Shown piece by piece: positions 1 through 6,966 of a DNA stretch of 8,215 nt (position 1 is the stretch's first letter; every line of letters begins with the position of its first letter). The notes below the pieces were generated by a model. That model was given only the letters and a program-made list of their open reading frames with translations, did not search any database and was not told where the DNA came from. Origin of the DNA: a bacterium (lineage in GTDB: Bacteria; Fidelibacterota; Marinisomatia; Marinisomatales; JAHJCW01). The position numbers were made by a program, and so were the translations under genes. Location of the stretch: assembly GCA_018812885.1 (NCBI GenBank), contig JAHJCW010000073.1, forward strand, positions 1-8,215, in the 5' to 3' direction.

Positions 1-6
1 TAAAAA

Positions 7-14
7 CTCCTTTT
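7..14 (-). promoter_or_regulatory. Shine-Dalgarno for a gene beyond the left edge
   Basis: Read on the minus strand this is AAAAGGAG, followed by only about six A/T-rich bases before the window ends. That is normal spacing to a start codon at or just beyond position 1. A further gene of the same operon therefore probably begins immediately to the left. In operons of this type the missing partner is often a 3-hydroxyacyl-CoA dehydrogenase/enoyl-CoA hydratase, but nothing of it is visible here and that identity is only an expectation. Confidence 0.6.
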
Positions 15-16
15 TA

Positions 17-43
17 AAATATGAAATCAGAAATCTGAAATCA
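17..43. repeat. Left arm of inverted repeat flanking the four-helix-bundle gene
   Basis: This arm pairs with 454-480 in inverted orientation. Positions 28-43 are a perfect 16-bp match (CAGAAATCTGAAATCA against its reverse complement at 454-469). Extending outward to 17 gives 24 of 27 matches, with mismatches opposite 470, 475 and 476. The arm contains GAAATCAG twice in direct orientation (23-30 and 37-44), so it is built from a short degenerate unit. Similar but weaker ATCTGAA copies continue to about position 68. Confidence 0.85.
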
Positions 44-77
44 GAGATTTGAAAACAGTAATCTGAATTTTAGTTAT

Positions 78-440
78 TTATTCTTTTTTCTTTAATAGTG
101 AAACAAAAATTGATATTAGAGCATTTGTTTCTTCCATTAAATCGCTCAATTTATTTTGAGAAATGATTTTCCCTTCGACTAATAATTCCATCCAAAACAA
201 TGATTCATCGGCCTCTTCAACAACTATACCTAATTTGGCACGATACTCCTTTTTTGAGCGTCCACGAAATGCCGCTCGTGTATTAGCAGCTACGGAAGTA
301 CCGGAACGAATCAATTGTCGCTTAATAGCAATGCTAACTGTAGTTTTTGGTAAACTTGACACTAATTTAATGACACGCAAGGCATATTGCTTTGTCCTTG
401 TTTGTAAGTTGTCATCTGAATTTATTTTGAGATCATTCAT
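78..440 (-). CDS. Four-helix-bundle protein, S23/IVS (23S rRNA intervening sequence) family
   Basis: The 120-residue product has the length and pattern of the S23 four-helix-bundle family. It has an amphipathic first helix (TKQYALRVIKLVSSLP), the typical IKRQLIRSGTSVAAN turn at about residues 39-53, a basic FRGRSKKEY stretch, and an acidic EEADESLFWMELLVE helix. The family is known from ORFs inside 23S rRNA intervening sequences and is structurally related to Avd of diversity-generating retroelements. Its biochemical role is unsettled, though a nucleic-acid-binding role is often assumed. The ATG at 440 is the only good start, with only weak Shine-Dalgarno character (AGAAG) before it. The gene lies between the thiolase gene and another predicted operon gene and is enclosed by an inverted repeat. 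It is not expected to take part in fatty-acid metabolism and is probably a passenger element. Confidence 0.88.
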   Translation of the reverse strand: MNDLKINSDDNLQTRTKQYALRVIKLVSSLPKTTVSIAIKRQLIRSGTSVAANTRAAFRGRSKKEYRAKLGIVVEEADESLFWMELLVEGKIISQNKLSDLMEETNALISIFVSLLKKKE

Positions 441-453
441 CTGTGCTTCTTTT

Positions 454-480
454 TGATTTCAGATTTCTGCTTTCTAATTT
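454..480. repeat. Right arm of inverted repeat, overlapping the thiolase 3' end
   Basis: This is the inverted partner of 17-43. Bases 454-469 are perfectly complementary to 28-43, and the weaker outer part continues into the thiolase stop codon (474-476) and its last two sense codons. In a minus-strand transcript the two arms could pair as a long stem closing a loop of about 410 nt that contains the whole four-helix-bundle ORF. Confidence 0.85.
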
Positions 481-1607
481 CTTTTTATGATTGTGGCAAT
501 TCCTTGACCGCTACCAATACACATCGTAGCTAAACCGATTTTCGTTTTTTTCTGTTCCATTACATTTATCAAAGTTGTAAGGATTCGAGCCCCTGAACAT
601 CCTAAAGGATGTCCAAGTGCAATAGCGCCGCCATTTAGATTGATTTTTTTCTGATCCCAGCCACCGGTTCGAATAACAAATAGTGATTGAGCACCAAAAG
701 CCTCATTTAATTCGATCGTTTCGATATCCTTCATTGTTATGTTAGCTTTTTTTAATGCTTTTTCAGTGGCAGGTAGGGGACCGGTACCCATGCGTCTCCA
801 ATCTACTCCAGCAACGGCCCTACTAACAATTTCAGCTCTGATTTGCAGTTTATTCTTTTTTGCAAAATCTTCACTTGCAACTATAATCGCAGCTGCGCCA
901 AATGTGATTGGGCTGCTAGTTGCTGCAGTTACCGTACCATCTAAAGAAAAAGCCGGTTTTAGTGACTTAATTTTTTCGACATTTGGCTCGCGGGGTCCTT
1001 CGTCATTTTCGATTGTTTCTCCGTCATAATTAACAATTGGAATTAATTCATTTTTAAATTTACCATCAGCCTGGGCTTTTAGGGCTTTTTTATGTGAATC
1101 AATAGCAAATGCTTCTTGATCTTCACGTGTGATATTACCCTCTTTTGCAAGGTTTTCCGCCGTGTCGCCCATACCTATATAAAATTCCTGTTCGGCTAAT
1201 TCAGGATTAAAGTCAGGAGCGAAACCACCCATTGGAACTGAAAACATATCTTCTACGCCAATGGCGATTCCAACATCTATATCGCCACTTTCAATAGCGG
1301 TACTGAGCTGATGGACTGCATCCATGGATGAACCACAAAAACGATTAACAACCTTAGCACCGGCTTCCTTTGGTATACCAGCAAGTACAGCAACGGAACG
1401 TCCCATGATCATACCCTGTGGTCCTTCGGGAAAAGCACATCCTAATACTACATCTTCGATCATTTCAGGTTTTAGATTGGGATTTCTTTTTAATAATCCT
1501 TTAACTACTTGTGCGGCAAGATCGTCGGGTCTTATTCCAATAAGTTTTCCGTTCTTGACACCAATTGGTGATCTTACTGCATCAACTATAACAGATTTTG
1601 TACTCAT
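474..1607 (-). CDS. Acetyl-CoA acyltransferase (thiolase), beta-oxidation type
   Basis: This 377-residue protein is a thiolase, which cleaves 3-ketoacyl-CoA with CoA to acetyl-CoA and a shortened acyl-CoA, or runs in reverse as acetoacetyl-CoA synthesis. The nucleophilic cysteine is Cys91 in NRFCGSSMDAVH. NEAFG lies at 301-305, the catalytic His333 in GGAIALGHPLGCSGAR at 327-342, and the second active cysteine Cys363 in CIGSGQG. Two sites differ from the common consensus: CIGSGQG has Ser where CxGGGxG is usual, and SSPITFGAAA has Phe where Asp or Asn usually precedes GAAA. The length is slightly short for the family but no domain is missing. It starts 9 bp after the acyl-CoA dehydrogenase stop, with a good Shine-Dalgarno overlapping that stop codon. 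The operon context supports the degradative FadA-like role over biosynthetic acetyl-CoA acetyltransferase, but substrate length cannot be read from the sequence. Confidence 0.93.
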   Translation of the reverse strand: MSTKSVIVDAVRSPIGVKNGKLIGIRPDDLAAQVVKGLLKRNPNLKPEMIEDVVLGCAFPEGPQGMIMGRSVAVLAGIPKEAGAKVVNRFCGSSMDAVHQLSTAIESGDIDVGIAIGVEDMFSVPMGGFAPDFNPELAEQEFYIGMGDTAENLAKEGNITREDQEAFAIDSHKKALKAQADGKFKNELIPIVNYDGETIENDEGPREPNVEKIKSLKPAFSLDGTVTAATSSPITFGAAAIIVASEDFAKKNKLQIRAEIVSRAVAGVDWRRMGTGPLPATEKALKKANITMKDIETIELNEAFGAQSLFVIRTGGWDQKKINLNGGAIALGHPLGCSGARILTTLINVMEQKKTKIGLATMCIGSGQGIATIIKRN

Positions 1608-1613
1608 AATATT

Positions 1614-1618
1614 CTCCT
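1614..1618 (-). promoter_or_regulatory. Ribosome binding site of the thiolase gene
   Basis: On the minus strand AGGAG lies 6 nt before the ATG at 1607 and overlaps the TAG stop of the upstream acyl-CoA dehydrogenase gene. This fixes the thiolase start and suggests translational coupling of the two genes. Confidence 0.8.
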
Positions 1619-3410
1619 AAAATGGGTATGATTGTTTTGAATAAATATGTTCAGCTATCGAGCGCTTCATTCCGATAATATCAATCTTGGGGAGCATCCT
1701 TACTTGGAAATTCTTCAAATTATCAATAATTGAATTTTTAAGATTTCCTTTATAAATGCCATTCATTCCGGTTAATGCCATATTTAATAACCTAATTGAT
1801 GCTTCTGCCGCAAACACTTTTGCGATATATAACGGTGTCCTAGCACTATTACCTGATTCGATGTTTTGTTGTACACGTGAAATTGTACTTTCAGCGGTAT
1901 ATAGATCGATAAAGATATTGGCAAGAATCTCGGTTAGCTGTTGTTCGTGCTTCAAATCCTGACCATATTCGCATAAAGCTTCATGGAATAAGTATAAACC
2001 TAACATTTTTCCAGCTTCTAGCATTTGTATCTCATGGTCCAGCTCTCCTGTAGGTTTATTTTTTCCATTTGGATCGGTTGCAAGATAGTCTTCGATTCGC
2101 TGAATACTTTCACGAATGGGAAGCTCTTCCATTAGAGCTCTTTTCATCATATATCCGGTAATAATCATACGATTGATTTCATTAGATCCTTCCCAGATTC
2201 GATCAATACGAGTATCTCGGTAAGCACCGGCGAACGGATATTCTTCAATAAATCCATATCCACCAAGGATTTGTATGCCGTGGTCGGCAACTTTACCAAA
2301 TGTTTCACTACCATAAACTTTTGCCATTGATGTTTCAATAGCATAGCGTTCCATGGCTTCACCCACTTTGATGTAATATTTATCATCATTCTTATCAATG
2401 GTATCAATTTCATCTTGAATATGGCCGATAGTTCTATATATCATGCTGTCAGCAGAATAAGTTCCGATAATCATATCGGCGAATTTTCCTTTAATAGCAT
2501 CGAAATGTGCAATCGGTTGACCAAATTGCCTCCGCTCTAAAGCATATTTCACAGCTTCAGTGATGACCATTTTACATCCACCTAAATCGGAAGCGGCTAA
2601 TTTATATCTACCCATATTTAAAGCATTAAAGGCAATAGTGGCACCTTTGCCAACTTCATATAATAGATTTTCAACCGGTACTTTTGCATCTTTAAATATT
2701 AGTGAAGTTGTTGAAGAACCTTTCATACCCATCTTATGTTCTTCAGGTCCGATTTCAAATCCCGGTGTACCTTTTTCTATTATAAAGGCGCTGAATTTAT
2801 CGCCCCCAACTTTAGCGAAAACTGTGAATATATCAGCCCAACCACCGTTTGTTATGAATATTTTTTCACCATTCAAGATGTAATACTTACCATCTTCTGT
2901 TAGCATAGCGGTTGTTCGTCCGGCGAGAGCATCTGAGCCAGCAGAAGGTTCTGTAAGACCATAAGCGCCTACTTGTTCGGCCGTAACCATTTTTGGTAGA
3001 TATTTCGCTTTTTGTTCAGGTGTTCCAAACCATACAATCGGTAAACTTCCGATTCCGGTTTGCACCGACCAAATTGCTGTAAAAGAAGGACAGAAACCAA
3101 CAGATAATGATTCAGCAGCTATTGCTGTTGTTATTTTGTCCATTTCCATTCCGCCATATTTTTCGGGAACATCAATACCTAATAGACCAAGTTCGCCCAT
3201 TTCACGCAGTATTGATAGACTTAAATCTTTATTAAACTTATTGATTCCATCTTTGTTTTCCCCGACGCGATCAGCTGCAAACTCCCTGATCATTTCTTCA
3301 ATTTCTTTGTGTTCATCTGAGAAGTTTTCGCGTGAAAAGACAGGACTTGTACCAATTGGTTCGATTAAAAATCGACCTCCTAGTTTTGATTGTGATTCAA
3401 CTTCACTCAT
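1617..3410 (-). CDS. Acyl-CoA dehydrogenase, long form with C-terminal extension
   Basis: This 597-residue FAD enzyme catalyses the first step of beta-oxidation, alpha-beta dehydrogenation of an acyl-CoA, passing electrons to ETF. Visible signatures are GLTEPSAGSD at 151-160 (flavin/substrate loop), NGEKIFITNGG at 180-190, ERRQFGQPI at 292-300, and QILGGYGFIEEYPFAGAYRD at 380-399. These are followed by RIWEGSNEINR at 404-414, in which Glu407 is the expected catalytic base. Residues from about 430 to 597 are an extra helical domain absent from the short-chain and medium-chain enzymes of about 380 residues. It resembles the arrangement in VLCAD-like and Bacteroidota/Ignavibacteria long forms, which suggests long-chain substrates. 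There is no signal peptide, so it is cytoplasmic or peripherally membrane-associated. It follows the tetR gene by 17 bp and has a strong Shine-Dalgarno. Confidence 0.95.
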   Translation of the reverse strand: MSEVESQSKLGGRFLIEPIGTSPVFSRENFSDEHKEIEEMIREFAADRVGENKDGINKFNKDLSLSILREMGELGLLGIDVPEKYGGMEMDKITTAIAAESLSVGFCPSFTAIWSVQTGIGSLPIVWFGTPEQKAKYLPKMVTAEQVGAYGLTEPSAGSDALAGRTTAMLTEDGKYYILNGEKIFITNGGWADIFTVFAKVGGDKFSAFIIEKGTPGFEIGPEEHKMGMKGSSTTSLIFKDAKVPVENLLYEVGKGATIAFNALNMGRYKLAASDLGGCKMVITEAVKYALERRQFGQPIAHFDAIKGKFADMIIGTYSADSMIYRTIGHIQDEIDTIDKNDDKYYIKVGEAMERYAIETSMAKVYGSETFGKVADHGIQILGGYGFIEEYPFAGAYRDTRIDRIWEGSNEINRMIITGYMMKRALMEELPIRESIQRIEDYLATDPNGKNKPTGELDHEIQMLEAGKMLGLYLFHEALCEYGQDLKHEQQLTEILANIFIDLYTAESTISRVQQNIESGNSARTPLYIAKVFAAEASIRLLNMALTGMNGIYKGNLKNSIIDNLKNFQVRMLPKIDIIGMKRSIAEHIYSKQSYPF

Positions 3411-3418
3411 ATTTATTT

Positions 3419-3423
3419 CCTCC
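3419..3423 (-). promoter_or_regulatory. Ribosome binding site of the acyl-CoA dehydrogenase gene
   Basis: GGAGG on the minus strand, 8 nt before the ATG at 3410, within the 17-bp gap after tetR. It supports the chosen start and high translation of this gene relative to the regulator, which has no comparable site. Confidence 0.8.
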
Positions 3424-3427
3424 AGAG

Positions 3428-4018
3428 TTATTTAATTAGGCCTGCTAATATAAAGTCAGTAATGGTTTCCATATATTTTGTGGCACTTATACCATAATTT
3501 TCAAATAATGTAAACCAGATTGCACTTTCAATATTAACCATAATCGAGAGTGCGGCTATTTTAGTATCAATATTCTTAAATTCTTTACTTTCAACACCTT
3601 TGATAATGATTTTTTCTATTAGTGTGAAAAATTCAGAATATACTTTATCAAATTTTTCTTTAAAATCGTTATCACGACCTGCTAATGACCAAAATACCGC
3701 TATCGCTTTAAATATTGTTGGGTCAGTTTCATATTGTGTAATAAAAAAATTAAATAGTCCTTTTAATTGTACAGAAGCGGGTTGGTTATCTTCAATTATA
3801 AGATTGAGAGTTGGACTATACTGATGTACCCAATGATTAACTAATGCTAAGTATACTTCCTTTTTTGAACTGTAATACCAATATATTGCACCTTTACTTA
3901 ATTTTGATTTTTTTACAATATCGGACATGCTGCTTCCTTCATAACCTTTTCTTACGATTACTTCTAAAGCAGCATCTAGAATCTGGTATTTTCTTTGATC
4001 TTGTGTGCTTTGACTCAT
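3428..4018 (-). CDS. TetR/AcrR-family transcriptional regulator of the beta-oxidation operon
   Basis: This 196-residue protein has the typical TetR build. The N-terminal DNA-binding domain occupies about residues 8-55: YQILDAALEVIVRKGYEGSS is helix 1 and turn, MSDIVKKSKLSKGAIYWYYSSKKEVY is the helix-turn-helix with the characteristic KGAIYWYY recognition region. A divergent helical ligand-binding domain follows. It is the first gene of an operon with acyl-CoA dehydrogenase and thiolase genes, so it most likely senses an acyl-CoA or fatty acid and represses its own operon, as FadR-type TetR proteins do. The ligand is inferred from context only. No clear Shine-Dalgarno precedes the ATG at 4018. 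A 30-bp palindrome begins at that start codon and is its probable operator. Confidence 0.9.
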   Translation of the reverse strand: MSQSTQDQRKYQILDAALEVIVRKGYEGSSMSDIVKKSKLSKGAIYWYYSSKKEVYLALVNHWVHQYSPTLNLIIEDNQPASVQLKGLFNFFITQYETDPTIFKAIAVFWSLAGRDNDFKEKFDKVYSEFFTLIEKIIIKGVESKEFKNIDTKIAALSIMVNIESAIWFTLFENYGISATKYMETITDFILAGLIK

Positions 4019-4047
4019 AAAATAAACCGACCGGTCGGTCTATTTTA
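4018..4047. promoter_or_regulatory. Palindromic TetR-type operator
   Basis: The perfect core ACCGACCGGTCGGT (4026-4039) is flanked by A/T-rich arms that also pair, giving 14 of 15 symmetric pairs over 30 bp; the only mismatch is 4025/4040. It is strikingly GC-rich against an A/T-rich spacer. The GGTCGGT half-site type is familiar among TetR-family operators, including that reported for the ArpA class. Its position directly before and touching the tetR start codon, downstream of a likely -10 box, fits autorepression. Whether it also controls the divergent operon at 4132 is open. Confidence 0.85.
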
Positions 4048-4061
4048 AATATTATTGAATT

Positions 4062-4067
4062 ATTATA
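4062..4067 (-). promoter_or_regulatory. Candidate -10 box of the tetR/beta-oxidation operon
   Basis: TATAAT on the minus strand, preceded by TGC so that it nearly forms an extended -10. Transcription would start at about 4055, placing the palindrome just downstream, where a bound repressor would block initiation or escape. The -35 is weak: TTAAAA or TTTAAA at 18-19 nt. A/T-rich DNA makes chance matches likely, so this is tentative. Confidence 0.4.
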
Positions 4068-4131
4068 GCAAGGATTATTTGATAATTTTAAAACATCTTC
4101 ATATTGTACCTAAAATTTATTAGATTATAAT

Positions 4132-5190
4132 ATGAAGAATAAAATTCAGTCGATACCTGATTATAAAATAGCAAACTGGTGGCAATTAATAGATAATCAT
4201 AGAGTTAAATGTCATCTATGTCCTCGTTTTTGTAAAATTCCTAAAGGCTCGCATGGATTTTGTTTTATTCGCAAAAATATCGATGGGAAACTGTATAATA
4301 CTGCCAATGGCAGTGTGAATGGATTTGCTAATGACCCAATAGAGAAGAAACCATTATACCATTTCTATCCTGGTTCTACTATTTATAGTTTCGGAACAAT
4401 TGGATGTAATTTAGGATGCAAATTTTGTCAGAATTGGCATATAAGTATGTCAGTCAATCAAAAATATATATCTAAGAAATATTCTGCACAAGATATTGTG
4501 AAATCTGCTCAAATCAATAATTCAATTGGGATTGCATATACTTACAATGAACCGATCATTTTTGGTGAATGGGTAATAGATATTGCTGATCATGCTCATA
4601 ATAAGGGATTGAAAAATGTGATGGTTACCAATGGTTATATTACACCTGAGGCACGGCACGACATCTTTAAAAACATCGATGCAGTTAACGTAGATTTAAA
4701 GTCATTTTCTGATCAATTCTATCGAAAATTAACATTATCAAATCTTGATCCGGTTTTGGATACCTTGCGCTGGTTGGTAAATGAAACCAATGTATGGGTA
4801 GAGATCACTGCATTGATTATACCCGAACATAATGACGATCCGTATGAATTACGTTCATTATCTAAATTTATTGTGGATGAATTAGATACCTGTGTTCCAT
4901 TACACTTTTCAGCTTTTCATCCCGACTTTAAGATGTTAGATGTACTACCGACCCCAATAAAAACATTAAAACGCGCATGCGATATAGCCCTTGATGAGGG
5001 GCTGAAATTTGTTTACATAGGTAATGTTTTTAAGGATGTTGGGCAAGATACTATATGTCCATCATGTGGAAAAATTGTGATTAAGCGTATAGGTTACAGG
5101 ACTCATCTAATTGGTATGAATGAAAACAAATGCCTGTACTGTGATACTACAATATCCGGTTGTTTTAAAAATACGATTGGGCAATCATGA
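4132..5190 (+). CDS. amrS: AmmeMemoRadiSam system radical SAM enzyme
   Basis: This 352-residue protein is a radical SAM enzyme of the pyruvate-formate-lyase-activase-like group linked to Memo and AMMECR1 genes. Cys92, Cys96 and Cys99 in GCNLGCKFCQNW form the CxxxCxxC site for the [4Fe-4S] cluster that cleaves S-adenosylmethionine. An N-terminal cysteine cluster, CHLCPRFC with Cys27, Cys30, Cys34 plus Cys44, is typical of the family. Other visible family segments are YTYNEPIIFGEW (137-148), MVTNGYITPEA (164-174), VNVDLKSF (185-192) and HFSAFHPDFKM (258-268). The C-terminus ends in a zinc-ribbon-like pair, CPSC at 309-312 and CLYC at 334-337. The substrate is unknown for this family. An in-frame stop at 4111 makes the ATG at 4132 the first possible start, and no Shine-Dalgarno precedes it. 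It is the first gene of a four-gene overlapping operon. Confidence 0.93.
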   Translation: MKNKIQSIPDYKIANWWQLIDNHRVKCHLCPRFCKIPKGSHGFCFIRKNIDGKLYNTANGSVNGFANDPIEKKPLYHFYPGSTIYSFGTIGCNLGCKFCQNWHISMSVNQKYISKKYSAQDIVKSAQINNSIGIAYTYNEPIIFGEWVIDIADHAHNKGLKNVMVTNGYITPEARHDIFKNIDAVNVDLKSFSDQFYRKLTLSNLDPVLDTLRWLVNETNVWVEITALIIPEHNDDPYELRSLSKFIVDELDTCVPLHFSAFHPDFKMLDVLPTPIKTLKRACDIALDEGLKFVYIGNVFKDVGQDTICPSCGKIVIKRIGYRTHLIGMNENKCLYCDTTISGCFKNTIGQS

Positions 5191-6038
5191 CTTCAGTGAG
5201 GTATCCAACAGCCCAAGATTTTTATCCCGGAGATTTGATAAAACAAATTAAAGGATTTTTAGCCGGGTATAAAATTCCTGACTGGTTACCAGAAAAGATT
5301 TCAGGAATGATTTTACCGCATGCTGGTTGGCGATATTCCGGACAAACTGTTGCTCGAACAATTTATTGTGCATCGCGAACTAAAACACCTGATACCTGTA
5401 TAATTTTTGGTGCTGACCATACCGGAGTTGCTAAGCACAGTCTTTATCCGAGTGGTATTTGGAAAACACCGCTTGGGGATATTCAAGTTGATACTAAACT
5501 TGCTAACGATATTAATAAAAGTGTTGACCAGTTAATGGAAGAAGATAGTATTACTCACCAGACTGAACATTCAATTGAAGTTCAATTACCGATGATTAAA
5601 TATTTCTGGCCCGGAACTGCAATTATACCTATTATAGTTAAACCTACTAAGGATAGTCTGGAATTAGGTTATGCAATCGGAACATTTTTACGAAAATCTA
5701 AGAAAAATGTTATTGGAATTGCTTCAACGGATTTAACCCATTATGGTTCAATGTATGGAACAGTATCGCATGGAATTGGTGTAAAGGGATTTGAGTGGAT
5801 GAAACAAAATGATAACCGGATGATTCGTTGTTTTATTGCTTGCAATGGTAAAAAAGTCCTTGAAGAGGCACAAAAATATTTCAATGCCTGCGGTGCAGGA
5901 GCAAGCGCAGCTCTGATTGCGATGATGAAGGAGTTAGGAAAAAATACTGGTCAGTTAGTCGAATACACAACCAGTCACGGTTTGAATCCTCCGGAGAAAT
6001 TTATTTACGGGGTGGGATATGCCGGCATTGTCTATTAA
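5187..6038 (+). CDS. amrB: AmmeMemoRadiSam system protein B (Memo family)
   Basis: This 283-residue Memo-family protein is homologous to human MEMO1 and to the LigB class III extradiol dioxygenase fold. It starts with VRYPTAQDFYPGD, the usual N-terminal signature. The likely metal ligands, by correspondence to human MEMO1 His49, His81 and Cys244, are His45 in LPHAGWRYSG, His78 in GADHTG and Cys235 in ACGAGASAAL. Further conserved motifs are TEHSIEVQLP (126-135) and STDLTHYG (180-187). The biochemical reaction in bacteria is not established. Its ATG overlaps the upstream stop as ATGA (4 bp), so translation is probably coupled. Its 3' end overlaps the next gene by 20 bp. AMMECR1, usually the third partner, is neither fused here nor present as a gene in the window. 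Confidence 0.93.
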   Translation: MTSVRYPTAQDFYPGDLIKQIKGFLAGYKIPDWLPEKISGMILPHAGWRYSGQTVARTIYCASRTKTPDTCIIFGADHTGVAKHSLYPSGIWKTPLGDIQVDTKLANDINKSVDQLMEEDSITHQTEHSIEVQLPMIKYFWPGTAIIPIIVKPTKDSLELGYAIGTFLRKSKKNVIGIASTDLTHYGSMYGTVSHGIGVKGFEWMKQNDNRMIRCFIACNGKKVLEEAQKYFNACGAGASAALIAMMKELGKNTGQLVEYTTSHGLNPPEKFIYGVGYAGIVY

Positions 6039-6966
6039 TAGCGTACAAAAGAAATATCTCCCACGTTATTTACAGGCACATCGAACAGGGATGTTGAAGG
6101 AAAAAATTCAAAGGGGACGCAAATTACTTGAGAATTGTCGACTATGCCCGCGTAATTGCGAAGTGAATCGGTATGAGAAACCTGGTAAAATTTGTCAGAT
6201 TGGACATTTTGCAAAAGTGAGCAACCACTTTCCCCACTTCGGAGAGGAATTTTGTTTGACCGGATTCAATGGCTCGGGTACAATCTTCTTTATCAGTTGT
6301 AATCTTCGTTGTGTATTCTGTCAGAATTGGGATATCAGCAATTCACAAAATGGTAGAGAGGTTCAACCAGAAGAATTAGCGAATATTATGATGGATTTAC
6401 AAGATCGCGGATGTCATAACATCAATTTGGTTACCCCATCACATGTGGCTGTCCAGATTCTTGAAGCACTTGAAATCGCAATTAATTTAGGCTTATGTCT
6501 TCCATTAGTTTACAATACAAGTGCTTATGATAGTGAAATAAGTTTGGAACTATTAGATGGTATTATTGATATTTATCTGCCTGATTTCAAGTTCTGGAAT
6601 CCAAAATCTGCAAAGTTATTTTTGAATGCGCAGGATTATCCTGAGATTGCCACACGCAATTTGAAAAATATGCATTGCCAGGTTGGCAATTTAAAATCAG
6701 ATAGTAATGGAATAGCATATAAAGGATTATTAATACGACATTTGGTTATGCCGGGTCAGCTTGATGATACAAAGCTTATTCTTAACTTTATTGCTAACGA
6801 AATATCAATAGAATCGGCAGTGAATGTTATGTTTCAATATCATCCAGAATATAAAGCCAGCTCGGCAAAGTATGAATCGATTAACCGTTTACTCACTAAA
6901 AGCGAAAGAGTATCAGCTTTAGAATATAAAACTCACAGCGGTTTACCGGATTATTCTTGGTCATGA
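6019..6966 (+). CDS. Second radical SAM protein, PflX/COG1313 group
   Basis: This 315-residue radical SAM protein belongs to the group annotated as putative pyruvate-formate-lyase activating enzyme (PflX-like, COG1313). The cluster motif is Cys94, Cys98, Cys101 in SCNLRCVFCQNWDIS. It is preceded by the N-terminal cluster CRLCPRNCEVNR with Cys40, Cys43, Cys47 and Cys59. Diagnostic segments are NGREVQPEELANIMMDLQ (111-128), HNINLVTPSHV (133-143), YNTSAYDS (165-172), DIYLPDFKFW (184-193) and RHLVMPGQ (240-247). The ATG at 6019 overlaps the Memo gene by 20 bp. The conserved family start (YLPRYLQAHRTG, residues 13-24) lies downstream of it with no other Met between. GGGGTGGG at 6009-6016 sits unusually close to the ATG to act as a normal ribosome site. 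No glycyl radical enzyme is nearby, so its target is unknown. Confidence 0.9.
   Translation: MPALSINSVQKKYLPRYLQAHRTGMLKEKIQRGRKLLENCRLCPRNCEVNRYEKPGKICQIGHFAKVSNHFPHFGEEFCLTGFNGSGTIFFISCNLRCVFCQNWDISNSQNGREVQPEELANIMMDLQDRGCHNINLVTPSHVAVQILEALEIAINLGLCLPLVYNTSAYDSEISLELLDGIIDIYLPDFKFWNPKSAKLFLNAQDYPEIATRNLKNMHCQVGNLKSDSNGIAYKGLLIRHLVMPGQLDDTKLILNFIANEISIESAVNVMFQYHPEYKASSAKYESINRLLTKSERVSALEYKTHSGLPDYSWS

Noticed and set aside
23..68. Repeated AATCTGAAA/GAAATCAG units as a CRISPR-like array
   Set aside because: Units are short, degenerate and without regular spacers; they fit the inverted-repeat arm of the flanked gene instead.
163..456. Open frame of 97 codons on the plus strand opposite the four-helix-bundle gene
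   Set aside because: It is the antisense shadow of a recognisable S23-family protein, has no family resemblance, and runs through the repeat arm.
2165..2413. Out-of-frame open frame of 82 codons inside the acyl-CoA dehydrogenase gene
   Set aside because: It lies fully within a well-supported gene on the same strand, has low-complexity content and no start signal.
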